A stretch of DNA of 64,000 bases, from the NCBI GenBank assembly GCA_020746875.1, contig JAGTJL010000002.1, positions 1,674,001 through 1,738,000 of the forward strand, given 5' to 3'. Below are positions 37,811 to 49,240 of this stretch, one piece after another. The stretch comes from Rhexocercosporidium sp. MPI-PUGE-AT-0058. Taxonomy: Eukaryota > Ascomycota > Leotiomycetes > Helotiales. Under the pieces are notes generated by a model, which was not told the origin of the DNA, made no database searches, and saw nothing but the letters and a program-made list of their open reading frames with translations. The translations under genes and the position numbers were made by a program. Positions within the stretch are counted from its first letter, which is position 1. Every line of letters starts with the position of its first letter.

Positions 37811-37854
37811 GCTGCCGCCGCCGCCGCCGCTATTGCTGCTGCTGCTACTGCTGG
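37811..37854 (+). repeat. Trinucleotide microsatellite (GCC/GCT)
   Basis: A run of GCC then GCT/ACT triplets inside the left part of the Helitron. In the plus frame it would encode alanine. It survives RIP because GCC and GCT contain no CpA. Confidence 0.75.
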
Positions 37855-38529
37855 TTCTTTTTCTGCTTCGGCGGGTCGCTTCTGTCGTCGTAACGATTCT
37901 GCGGAAGTCGCTCTTCTAGTAAAGCGTCTTCGATTCGGTAAGTAATATATTTTCGGACGTAGATTTAGAGATTTTCGGATTATAATTAACCGTTTTTTAA
38001 TCCGCCGGCCCGCCGCTATTACTGCCCTCGCTGCCCGCCGCCGTATTCCCTCTTAGAAGGCACGCCGTTTCGCTGAGCTTTATAAAGAGCTAACGGCTCT
38101 TTATAAAGAAGAGGCGGAGGTATTAAAGAATAAGAAGAAAGAAGAGAATATTTAAACGGTTTCGGAGTTTTTCTGGGCGGGAAGTATTAAGTTATAAATC
38201 TTATTATAGGTCTTCTTCGGGAGTATAAGTTAAGTTTACGGGTTTGAAAATCTTATTACAGGTTTTTTACGAGGGTATTATTGCTTTTAAAAATCTTACG
38301 AAGTCTTTTGCGGGGGTATTATTTAAAATAGAAATGGGTTTGCGGTTTACTTAAATAACTTTTTAATTTAATATATGATTTTTAATCATTTATTAATTTA
38401 TAAAATATATTTATAAACTTATAAAATATATAATAAATTATATAATATATTTTAAAATATAAAATAATTAACGAATATTTATTAATATTTTTGAAAATAT
38501 AACGTTCGGCGTTTTTTTTTTATTTTTTA

Positions 38530-39810
38530 TAAGTAATAATATATTTAATTTCGTAATATCTGACGTCCGCGAAAGACTTATATATAACTGCCTGTAAGTA
38601 AAAACGGGCGTCCGTAAATTTAATTTAATTATATAAAACGATTGCCTTTAAGATTTATTAATTATTATCGCAAAGTATAAACGGACCGGAAACTGCTTTT
38701 ATTAAATTATAATTCTTAGCTTTTCGTCCGTAGCAGATAGTTTTACTTATAATAATACTCGTAATTATCCGTTAAAGTCTTCTTTAAGCACTCGTGCTTC
38801 GATATAATACTTCCGTAAATACGTTATTATTATATAAGTTCCGTTATATAAGCTTTTCGGAAGCGTAAGATTCCGTAAAAGTAAAATAAGAGAGCTAATC
38901 TTAAAGTATAAGTACGAAGGAAGAAAAGACGGAAGGTCGATTTTTTAAAGAGTTTCGGCCGAAAATTAGTAAATATCTTCTTTCGATATATTTACGTTTA
39001 TAACGTGCGTATTTACGGCTAAATACGACCGATTTTGACCGGGAAGTCGGTCGAGGATTATTCCGTTAAGTTTTATAATAATCGTATTTAAGGTTAATAA
39101 TAAATACCGACTGGCAAAAGTTATAAAATCTATTACGGCTTACCGTAAGAGGTCTCGCGAGTATATAAAGTTAATTAAACCCGAAACCTTTACGAGTTAA
39201 TATATATATTCTAGAATCGTAATCGTATGTTTTTATTAAAGGTCGTAAGAAAAGTTATTAATTTAATTAATAAATTACGAACCGTAAATTCTTTCGCGGA
39301 CTCGTATATTTATTCGTAAAGTAATCTAACGTAATTATGATTAAATAAACGACTTCTGAAAGTAAGCGCTAACGATATCGGCTCGCGAATCACGAGAAAT
39401 AATAAGAAGAATTTATATAAAATCGCTTCCGAGGATTACGAGTACGCTTCCGAATAAAACTTTATTTATAACGCCCCGTAAATTAATTAATAAACGGTAA
39501 ATAACTTTAAAGCAGTACTTGTATTATATAAGCACCTTGTTTTAAATAATTAAGTCGACTTAATTGAATAATACGCTTAAAGTATTTTGCTTTAAAATAT
39601 TATTTACAGATTATTCCGTAAGATTAATCGGAATTTTGAATTACGAGTATGACGTACGTCCGTTAAGTAATAATAAGGCCGTAATATTTGTAGAAATAAT
39701 ATAAAAGACTGTTTTTCTTTAATTATAATAATAATAATAAATCGTTTTATATAAAAAGGTCTTTTCAGAGCTTCTTTAACTTTGAACGTAAAAATGCGCA
39801 GTTTGCGAGT
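38530..39810 (-). pseudogene. Remnant of the Helitron Pif1-type helicase domain
   Basis: In one minus-strand frame, ignoring stops, KTFLYKTI at about 39760 corresponds to the end of the Walker A loop. QFPVRLYFAIIINKS, a stop, RQSF and finally TYRQLYISLSRTSDITK near 38570-38700 correspond to Pif1 helicase motifs V and VI (FAxTINKSQGQS, QLYVALSR). The stop falls where the family has Gln, as expected from CAR to TAR. No functional product is possible. Confidence 0.8.
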
Positions 39811-40639
39811 TTATAATAATAATAATAATAATAATTTCCGTAAAAGCTAAAAGCTGATTTATATTTAATTACCTTTATATAATCTCTATTAACGTAGTTA
39901 AATCTTTAATTGAGTTTTTTTGCGTTTTCGCGGCGTAATAATAAATTTAATTCCACGTATACGAAAGAAGACCTAAGTTTGTAAGAGTCTATTGCTAATT
40001 CGTAAGTCCGCTTGTAAAAAGAAATAAACCGTAATCGTAAAAAAGGTATAAAAGCGGAAAAGGAAATCCTAGTATATTACGTAGCTTGTACGTTAAATTG
40101 TTATAAAAGTAATTTTTATACTTCTTTTAAATAATTCTTGGGTTCGTAATTTTTTATTAATAAAAGCTAGTTAAAAAAAGCGTTCGTAAATTATTTATAA
40201 AAGTAAAAAGGACCGCCTCGTTAAAACACTGATATTACTTTTAGTCGTTTTCTGTTAAGCCGCGCGCGATATAAGCGGTTTAATAAGTCTTATAAATAAT
40301 ACTTTTAAAATCATATAATTCCTTAAACGATTTCGGTCCGCGAACGATTATAAAAAATAACCGTAAATAAAAACGCTCGCCGGAAATAGGATTATAATAA
40401 TATATACGGCTAATAGAGCTTATTCTTTTCTTTCGGAACGTTTATTTACAGGCTTACTTGTTTTAAATATAATAAGCGAGTATTTCGGAATAAAGCTACG
40501 GTCTTACGATAAGGTTTTTTATATTAAATGTAAAAAAGCTTATAAGTATAAAATAAGCTATATTTCGTTTTACGGCTAATTCTTCCGTAAAGATTCTAGC
40601 CGGAAAATAAATAGTTTGCTTTTTTTTTAAATGAATTAT

Positions 40640-41300
40640 AAGGTATTATATAAGTAAAAACTCTTAATAAGTCGGGTACTCGAGAAGTCGCTATATCGTC
40701 TCCGGAGGACTTACGTACCGCGCTTATACGTAATTAGTAATTTCGTTATCCGTACGGGAGACCGCAAGCGTTATTCGGTTTGCACTTTTATAAACGTATT
40801 TATAAATATATTTTACGGCTTATACTGACCCGCAAACCTCGACGTTAATATAAGACCGGTAGCGATTAAAGAAATACGGGTTATACGGAACTACTTAGCG
40901 GTTATTAAGAGTAATTTCGCGGTCGCTTTTACGGACTATAAAAGTCCGTCTATTTTGCTTACGATTATACTTTAAGTACTTGTCTTTAATAACGATAATA
41001 ATAGCTTGGAATTCCTTTGGAAACCGCTTTTAATAAGTTAACGGCTCGTTTACGTACTTACGGGCTATATACGGAGCGTTAAGGAAGTCAGGATCGCAAG
41101 GCTTATAAGTTATATTATTTAAAACTAAATCTTGTAATTTATTTATAAGATTCGTAATCTCGTCCGGTATTTCTGTAAATATTATTTTATTAATTTTTTC
41201 AGGCCGTAAATAATTATTAAGACTTTTAAGCTAAAGAAGAAGATGTAAATGCGATAAGCTGCGCTTTTAATATTTAATTATATATACGTGAGCTCGGTGC
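40640..41300 (-). pseudogene. Remnant of the Helitron Rep (HUH endonuclease) domain
   Basis: The minus-strand translation gives AFGKHRAHVYIIKY, a stop, then KRSLSHLHLLL. This matches the Helitron pattern in which a YQKRGLPHxHxLL segment carries the two HUH histidines, here 41251-41243. Downstream come NAPYIARKYV, then NNR, a stop and VVPYNPYFFNRYRSYINVEV near 40890. The stop stands where the family has Trp. AVKYIYKYVYK and ARYVSPPETI follow. Stops sit at positions expected for Gln or Trp codons, as RIP predicts. Confidence 0.85.
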
Positions 41301-42681
41301 TTCCCGAAAGCGCTTTTTTTAATATTATTTAATAATTCTTTAACTTTTAGTCGAAATACGCGAGCGATAATATTAAGGCGGTCAATTAGCTAAGATTGTA
41401 TTTTTTTAAGCTTACGGACGATTTCCGGCTATTACGGGTTAATTATAAATATTATAAAGAGAGTTAGACGGCCGTAAGAACGAATTATTATTATAAAATT
41501 TTGAAATAATTATTATATAAAACGATCGCTACTGATAAAAAAAGAAGGAAAGATAAAACGACGGCCGTATTCCTCGGAATTAACGTTTGCACGAATTAAC
41601 GTATTTATAAGCTTATTATATAAATCCGCACGGATGTTCTCTTAGTGTATTTGTAACTAATCGAGTCGTGTAATCTGATAAGTAATATAAATATTAACGA
41701 CGTATTATTAAAATAAACGATTCGCGCGAAAAAGAATAAACGGTTTACGGGCCCGTTAGAAGAGTTAAAACTTATAAAACGGCTATTAATTAAGCCGTAA
41801 TTTCTGTCGATTATGATTTCGGTTTAAAAGTTATAAAGACTATCGTTACTTTAGTTTATTAAAAAGGAAGAGTAAAGGATAACTTAACGGAAAATAAGCC
41901 GTATTTATAATAAGAACGCGATATAAAAGCGGTTTATTACGGCCTAGTTCGCGGACTGTAAGTATTATATCTCGCCGGCTAATTTGATTATATTTATCCG
42001 GAATAATTCCCGCGAGTTTATTTACGACCGGAAGATTTTTTTGCTTCCGATTTATACTTATTTAAAGGATTAATCGTATTTGCGGATTAATAATAATCCG
42101 AAAGTCGCCGTTTTTTGTCCGTAACCGCTCTCGGGCAGTTTGATATACAGCCGTAAACGGATTTTACTTTATAATTATTTAATATAAATCGCAAAGGATC
42201 GTAGAATTAAGTTAAGGGTGCCGCTCGAGCCGTATATTAATCGCGTAATTAAGGTCGTAAAAGAATAGCTGAGTAAAAGCAAGCGTTTATTACGAGCTAG
42301 GAATTAAAAGCTCTTATAAGTAATAAAGCTTCTCGTAAGCCGTAAAAGTAATTAATTTACAGGTTAAGTCGATACGGTTTTCTTTTCTCGTGTTTACAGA
42401 CGTAAAAGAAAGAACCGAGTTATATTAGCGTATCTTCTAGCGAAAAGAAGCATTTTACGGATCTGTATTATTTAGTAGCTTCCGTAATATAGCCGGAGGT
42501 TTTTGTAACAGCTTTAAGCTAACGTCTTCTTTTTTATAATAAAGCTTATATTATTTATCGGCTTTTTATTCGTTAATTTAATAAAGCGCGCCGTATTTTA
42601 TATATTCGTCGTTTATATAACCGATATCTTGCGGGCTTATACTGGCAAAAACGGACCGGAAACCGAACGGAATTACCCGTA

Positions 42682-42810
42682 AAGCAGCCGTAAGAGGGGC
42701 CGTAAGAGGAGGAGTTGCAAAAGGAGTCGCAGGAGGAGTCGCAGGAGGAGCCGCAAGAGGAGGGATAGCCGCAAGAGGAGTCGCAGGGGGAGCCGTAAGA
42801 AGTGTTTCTA
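42682..42810 (+). repeat. Degenerate 12-bp tandem repeat in the Helitron
   Basis: About nine imperfect copies of a unit close to TCGCAGGAGGAG / CCGTAAGAGGAG. On the minus strand this would code for a Thr/Pro/Ala-rich or Ser/Cys-rich linker upstream of the Rep region. Unlike the rest of the element it keeps several CpA steps (GCAG, GCAA), so it is less mutated or was expanded later. Confidence 0.7.
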
Positions 42811-43521
42811 ATTAAGGGAGGTTATTGTTTATAGCTGCTCTAACTGCTTTTATCTTAGTACGCGTCCGTCGGCGGCGTTTTACAGGCCGTGGATTGTCCG
42901 TAAGAGCCGTAACGGAGCCGCTACAGGTCTATCGAGGAGTAGTAATATTTAGTTCGGCTAAAGGACGTCGTCGAGCTTCGTTTCCTTATAAAAACGGTTA
43001 GTAAAGGGCCTGTAAAAGTATTACTAAACGTACCGTATACTTGTAATACGACTTATACCGTAACTTAATATGATTCGTTCGAAAATCGTTCGCGGGTCGA
43101 TTCTGATTGCAAGAAGTATACTATTGAGGCGGAGAAGAGTCCATGAAGTCGAATTACACGCTATTAAGGTAATAAAGAGTTAAAGAAGTTATGGAAGCCT
43201 CGTCGCGGTCGAGAGATTTTAGTGTTCTTCCTTCTCGGTTACAGGTTCTTCCGGCCGAGGCTGCGACTAATGAGAGGTATTCACGTGACCAGGATTTTTA
43301 AAAAGGGGATCCACAAATCGCGCAATATAATATAGATTGACATCGCCACAAACCCCTAAATATTTTCTTAGTCAGCAAAGCCAACCTCAACTTCTGTTCC
43401 TGGTTCAAGGGAGCCCCTGTACCGTCCGAGCAATCTGTATTATGATTCGGCTTATAATTCTTTAATCTTTATTGATCTTCACTCCTACACTCTAATTGAA
43501 CGCCAAGCTCCCCAACTTCAA

Positions 43522-43705
43522 ATGCGCAGACCGATTTCCATCTCCCAGGAACTTCTCATATCTTCAACAACCTCGCAGTAACAGACCCAAGGGAATTCCA
43601 GTTCACCGACCACAAGCCAAACAACTTCAAAACTTGCGCCCCTTGAATGTCCGGGCTCAGAGCCTCCAGCAAACACAGTAGAAGGAGGTGTAATAGGTGA
43701 CTGGT
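43522..43705 (+). other. Possible decayed N-terminal coding extension of the KIN4-type gene
   Basis: From ATG 43522 one frame reads MRRPISISQELLISSTTSQ, a TAA at 43579-43581, then a Ser/Thr/Pro-rich stretch ending VEGGVIGDWYAD at 43713. The kinase frame that splices on (ATG 43706, MQTARLKAESQGRKAK) is shifted by one base from this. One CAA-to-TAA change and one indel would explain both. If it is not an old exon, ATG 43522 makes a 19-codon upstream ORF in the leader. The GDWYA-then-ARL order resembles what I recall of the family N-terminus; this needs an alignment. Confidence 0.4.
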
Positions 43706-46375
43706 ATGCAGACGGCAAGGCTCAAGGCTGAATCGCAAGGTCGGAAAGCAAAGGTAATTTCCCCTCCAGGTTGCTCAGTAGCCTCCGGATGCGATTGTTA
43801 TGTCAGAAGCGCAAAGCTAACAACATCTCTACCAGCTTGCCAATTCATACCATGAGTTATTAGAGTAGGTTACAACCTTCAGACGAGACGAAACTACATG
43901 CACTAACATACTTCCTCCTCCAGAGAGTTCTCGTCGAAAGACCTTCGATCAGTCGGAAACTACACACTTGGACGTTTGATTGGGAAGGGTTCTTTTGGGA
44001 AGGTCTACCTGGCAACACACAAACTTACGAATGGTTCTAAAGTATGTTCAGTGAAAGAGAGTGAGGCATGGGAAATGCGGTCTGACTGGTCTTGCAGGTC
44101 GTTCTCAAATCTGCCAACAAAGATGATTCAAATCTCGCCCGCGAAATACACCACCACCGACAATTTATCCACCCTCATATTGCCCGGCTATACGAAGTAA
44201 TAGTGACAGAGAACTTGGTGTGGCTGGTGTTAGAATATTGTGCAGGTAGGAGAGTTCGGAGCCTTCGGCCGACATTTGCTAACATGGTGGATTTAAGGTG
44301 ACGAACTGTACAACTACCTATTGAAGCATGGAGCTTTACCAGTTGAGAAGGTCCAGAAGATATTTACACAGCTCGTCGGGGCAGTAACCTACGTTCACAA
44401 CTCTCAGTGTGTTCACAGGGACTTGAAGCTTGAAAATATCCTACTAGACAAGAACGAGAACGTCAAGCTATGCGATTTTGGTTTCACACGGGAATATGAG
44501 GGGAAAGCCAGCTATTTGCAGACGTTTTGCGGTACCATCTGTTACTCCGCGCCGGAAATGCTCAAGGGGGAAAAGTACGCTGGGGAGAAAGTCGATGTCT
44601 GGAGCTTGGGGGTCATTCTCTATGCTCTTTTGAGCGGCGAGTTGCCTTTCGACGAGGATGATGACAATGCTACGAGGACCAAGATTTTAACTACAGAACC
44701 AAAGTGGCCAGACCATTTTACACCAGATGCTCGATCTTTATTAGGCGCGCTCCTTTCTAAACGACCCTTACTTCGCCCCTGTTTGGGGGATATTCTGGCT
44801 CACCCTTTCTTAGCGGATCATGCACCCGCTCAACATGTCATCTTGAAGCTTCAACAACCACCACCTTTTACTACACCTTTGGAGAAAGAGACACTCGAAC
44901 GTATGCGCAGCGCTGGGGTCGATATTGACCAAGTAATTGAGAATGTCTTAGCTCGGCGTTGCGATCCTCTGGCAGGCTGGTGGACCCTTCTTATCGAGAA
45001 AGAGCAGCGCAAAGCAGTGCGAAGAGAACGCAAGAGAAAAGAAAGGGAGGCAGAAGCCCGTGTGTCAAGAAGACTTAGTGGCGCAAGCAGTCGTCTGGAG
45101 CGAATGGCTCCAACTTTAACAGGTGTCGACGAAGAAGGACAAGAACTCAAGCTAAGCGACCCACCAAGGAGCAGAGGTAGAAAGGAGAGACGGAGTGCAC
45201 ATTACCCAGACCTTGTTCTTACAGACCTACCTGGACTACCAGAAAATTCTAAGCTGGATTCGCCTGACGCCCCTCCACCAATCGAGAAGGATTCGATACG
45301 CTCGGCAAGTTCTTCGCGGCATCGACGTCCAATCCCGCCGCCCAAAGAAGGTGTTTTGAGAAGCGCCAGATCTCGAGGGAGTACGTTACAGCTGGTCACG
45401 TCAAATCATGATCTGCTGGCTCCGCCGGCAAACGGCAATTCTCCTAGGCCACCACGGAAGAAACATCAACATGCTTTCATAAACCAGCTTGCTAATTGGA
45501 AACACTGGCTTCTTGACTCTGCAAAACGTGCCAAGTCACCTGGGAAAAGAATGACGAGATCAACGCCTGATCTGCTTCAAAAGTCAACAAACAGCTCCAG
45601 AGCGGGAGGCAAGGATCCAAGCCCAAGACCCGCAACCTCAAAAACTCCTCCGGCAGTAAGACCCGCTCTGGCACCTGGAACTCAATCACATCCACCAATT
45701 GCGCGGATATACACCACTCCAAATAACAAGCGCCACTCTCTCTCCCCATCCCCTTTAACACCACGTTCAACCTTCCGTCGGTCTAGTACAGGTCTGCGAG
45801 GCCGCAAATCCACGTCGTCATCTGTCTCCTCCATCCGCAGCATTCATCACCACCATCACACCCATTCCAAAGCCTCCTCCACCTCCTCCAACGGCTCCGG
45901 CTCAATCTCCATGAGCAAAGTCCCCCTCCCAACCCGAAGTCCGCACCACTCCGTCAAAGTCCTCCCCGCAACCCCAACAACCGGCAGCTTCCCATCCAAT
46001 ATCCGCGTCGTCCGCCAAACTCCAATGTCAACCTTTAACGAAGGTCCCTGGGGCAATTCCAACCACGGCTTCGGACCAAACAACACAGGTGGTCTCGTCT
46101 TCGCCAAGCGGAAAAAGAACCTCTTCAAAGGTCCCATGCTCAATACCTCATCGCCCAGTCCGGCAGGAAGCGGTAGCGGCCATGCCAGGACAGGCAGCAA
46201 TAGTCGCAGCGCGAGCATAGTCGGCAAGCGGAGCGGCGAGATTATCGAAGAGGAAGATGAGGACGAGGTTGAGGAGGTCGAGGCCTTCAGTCCTATCACT
46301 GGACCGGGAGAGGTCGAAGAAGTGTTCGCTGCTGGAGAGACGCCGGGGAGTAAGGAGCCTTTGAATTTCAACTAA
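43706..46375 (+). CDS. KIN4/KfsA-like serine/threonine kinase
   Basis: Five exons (43706-43753, 43836-43864, 43924-44041, 44098-44245, 44298-46375) give 806 residues. The kinase domain starts at VGNYTLGRLIGKGSFGKVYLATHKLTNGSK and has VVLK (the ATP lysine), HRDLKLENILLDKNENVKLCDFGFTREY, TFCGTICYSAPEML and DVWSLGVILYALLSGELPFDEDDD. AREIHHHRQF and LYEVIVTE are features I associate with Kin4-type kinases, which act in spindle-position and septation control. The remaining 500 residues are disordered, Ser/Pro/Arg-rich and end in an acidic patch. ATG 43706 is the first start in the spliced frame, but the region before it looks like a damaged N-terminal extension next to a RIP-mutated transposon. The KIN4 assignment is moderate; kinase identity is certain. 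Confidence 0.85.
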
Positions 46376-47411
46376 CTGAATGAGAGCGAGCGAGACAGTG
46401 AGCATTTCATGAAAGAGAGAAGATGAACATGATGTATATTTGACGTTCGTCCGTGCGTGTAAGCGTGTGATTAAGCAAGCCCGCACAAAAAGTCCTCGGT
46501 CAGATAAAGGATATCGGACACGGCCAGGGAAAGACAGGAGTTATTGTAGTTGTGTTTTCTTTGTATTTAGCGAGTCAAGTCGAGTGGAGTCGGGCATTCC
46601 CTTTTATATCTTTTCATTTTCAAGCCTCAAACTTTTGTCTGCCTACCCTTCCTTGCCTTTGCGGTTTGGATTTGGGTCCGATTCAACCTTCACCTTTCTT
46701 ATACTTCTTCTTTTCCAGCGGGGCATAACTTTGCGCTTTTTCTGGGTTTCTTCTTTTTCTTCGGTGGATGCAAAGAGCTGTATGTAGACAGGCTAGGGAC
46801 TAGGGAATCTAGGGCTTTTTCCTTTCTTCTTTCTTCTTCCTTTTCTTCTTGGCGAGGGAGTTTTGTATGTATGTATAGGCTTGGAACTGGCATGAGGTGA
46901 AGGTCAGTATGACTATAGGCATTGAGGAATGGAGTGGAGTGAACTGTAGATACCAAACAGATAGGGAGGTAGAAATATGATTTGTAGTTATGGCATGGTT
47001 TCTATGCGCTGTACTTGTGGTTGAGCCGCTTTCAGTCGTGTGTGGCTTCTGCGAATGTGAATGTGTAAAAGTGACAAAGCAAATGTGCTGTTCAACATGG
47101 TAAATGATTAAATTGTAAAAGCTTGCAAAGCGATATGTTCATCTAAGCATACCCATGATATCATACAGTAAAAAGTAAACCTCGCTGCATTAAAACGGAA
47201 TAAGTAGATAAGTAATGACCGAAGCCATAGTCCTGCTCGCTCGCATAAAAATGGAGAAAAGCCCAGAAAGTCCAGTCGCCTGCCTGCCTGCCGAATGAAA
47301 CGAAAAAAATGCAGTGCATGAGAACATGCATACCATCTCTCCCTTAAGTACCGCGTTGAACGAGGAATATACAGAACACATTATAGCGCTTCATCCTCTT
47401 TAACCCCATTC
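46376..47411. other. Convergent 3' region of the kinase and C2 genes
   Basis: About 1 kb, T-rich in part (46560-46760), with no gene visible. Confidence 0.5.
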
Positions 47412-49240
47412 TTATGTACCACTCGCACCCACTCTCTCGGGCCTATCCCCCTCCGTCTCCCTCTCCTCCCTCTCTTTCTTCCCATGCCCACCAGGCATAA
47501 GATCCCTCGCCGCCTTCTTCGGATCCTCAACCGCATCCAGCGCCCTCTGCCTCCTCGACTTCTTCTCATGCCTATCCAGTGCCTCTTCATCACTACTACT
47601 AATCTCATCATCGCTATTCTGCACCATGTGAATGTTCCTCCCCTCCTTCTTCTTCCTCTCCCTCTGCTCGTCCTTCATCTTGGACAGCGCGTCATCTGTG
47701 CATTCCTTCGTCAAGATATGCAAGCCTGGGAAGTTCTTGTTCAAGAACTCTTTTAGTTGTGGGAGTACCGAGCCCTTTGGACGGTAGGTGCCGCTGTCAT
47801 TGTCAATTACAAGTTCATAGCTACGGGGGTCTTTGGGTGGTGCGGAGTTGGGTGGTCCGCCTGGGAGGTCGGTGTTAGGGTGTGTTTCTTGCTTGGGAGA
47901 GGTGGCTGATTTCTCGGGGTGCTGGAGACGACGGACGAAGAACTCGCCCGAGCAGGCGATGTAGATGTTTACATCACTGTGCATAGTGTGTTTAGACAGG
48001 AGGTCGATTCCGAATTCTTTGCCAGTTTCGGTGAAGCGGAGGAGTCCATCTAGTGTTAGAACATATGTGAAGATTCGGCCGCCTTCGTCGAAATGTACCA
48101 TTTTGAGGAACTGAAGGGCTGCTTCTTCTGACTTAGGCTTTACGGTCCCGTACTCGGTGGTATTACTGAAATTGTAGACAGAGGCATGTTGGTGATGTAG
48201 AGCGTGGTTAAGGACTCGTCCTCGTAGTCCAGCTTTCGAGAACATGCCCTTGACAAATGGTTTGAACTCGACGAAGCGATGATATAATTCTGCTGGAACA
48301 GGACCTTCAAGTTGGAATTGATTCGCTTGAAAGCTGCAACGCATTAGTACTGCTCTGAAAACATGATTAGCAAGGCTCACTCGTATTTCTCCGTCTTGGG
48401 CTTGTTTTCGTCCGATCCTTCTGATTGTCCTTGCGAACTTCCAGGAGCCTTCGTCCCTGCGATCCTCCCAATCATGGGCGAGTAATGCTTCACCCAAGAC
48501 GTCAACCCGACCGTATACATGCGTCCATGTGGCTTCTCTGACTCTCCGAGTAATTCGGCACTTATCCATAGATTCCCGCTCATTTTGACATCGCTGAGCA
48601 GCACAGCACAACTCCGGATAAGATATGCCCTCTTGCTTGCCATCCGCTTCTTGATATCAAAACTCTCATCGTTTATGCCATGCCAGTTTGGGCCAATACG
48701 ATTGACATGCACCGTAACATTCCCCAACCGATCGTCATGATCCGAAGGATCCTCGTCATATAATCTGCATTTCAAGCGGAAGCCGCTCGAGGGTATGCCC
48801 GCTACTATCCACTCGGTATCCCATACCGGATCTGTATTCTTATGTACGGTCGGTGTTCTTATGATTAGATCCGGATCTTCCTTGTGTCTCTTCGGCAGCG
48901 CAGAGGTCAAAGTCGCATGAATGTACGGATCCGAGGATCGCGAGTTGAGATCTGAGACTGGGAGGTTCTTTGCACGGTGGAAAGTGAATTTGATCGTGTA
49001 ACCATCTGGCGCAGAGGGGATCGGTGTCGCATCGAAGCCTCCGGGTGGATTGGCCTTCAAGCGCATCTTCTCTTGCTTCTTCGTCATCTTCTCTTTCAGC
49101 TTCTTGTGTTGATGATCTGGCTGCTGCTGCTGCTGCTGCTTCTCGGGGTCCTTCTTCCCCTCGATTCCATTCTGCTGGTTATTCGTGTCAACACCGTTGG
49201 TCTGGCCGTTCAGCGGGGTATCTTCCTTCTCGTCAGACAT
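47412..49240 (-). CDS. C2-domain protein of unknown function
   Basis: Two exons (49240-48381 and 48333-47412) give 593 residues. A polar N-terminus carries a short Gln tract (about residues 35-40) and a basic KKLKEKMTKKQEKMRLK helix. A C2-like domain follows: YTIKFTFHRAKNLPVSDLNSRSSDPYIHATL...DPVWDTEWIVAGIP...CRLYDEDPSDHDDRLG. The aspartates in DPY and DEDPSDHDD suit calcium or phospholipid binding. The middle part (YHRFVEFKPFVKGMFSKAGLRGRVLNHALHHQHASVYNF) looks conserved but I know no name for it. The C-terminus is highly charged (KKERE, SSDEE). Membrane association is inferred from the C2 domain. Confidence 0.8.

Larger units (their letters stand above)
36885..43294 (-). mobile_element. RIP-destroyed Helitron (rolling-circle transposon)
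   Basis: A 6.4-kb block with no open frame of 60 codons on either strand. Within 41701-42000 I counted 43 TpA, 4 TpG and no CpA, while CpG is common. That is the mark of RIP, which turns CpA into TpA on both strands. Reading the minus strand through its stops recovers, in order from right to left, a Rep HUH motif (HLHLL at 41251-41237), the Helitron block VVPYNPYFFNRYRSYINVEV, a Pif1 helicase start (KTFLYKTI near 39760) and its end (FPVRLYFAIIINKS...QLYISLSRTSDITK near 38700-38570). Its 5' end is therefore on the right. The exact ends are not fixed. TCCTGGTCACGTG at 43294 preceded by A is a candidate 5' end. The GC-rich, little-mutated left end lies at about 36885-36965. Confidence 0.88.

Noticed and set aside
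37811..37854. Possible CRISPR-like or minisatellite array
   Set aside because: It is a plain trinucleotide run with no spacers, in a eukaryotic genome.
38672..38695. GGACCGGAAACTG on the plus strand as a possible Walker A box
   Set aside because: The helicase reads on the minus strand. In that frame this segment codes for FPVRLYF, a C-terminal helicase motif.
45856..46371. 171-codon open frame on the minus strand
   Set aside because: Antisense to the Ser/Pro-rich tail of the kinase gene; no domain.
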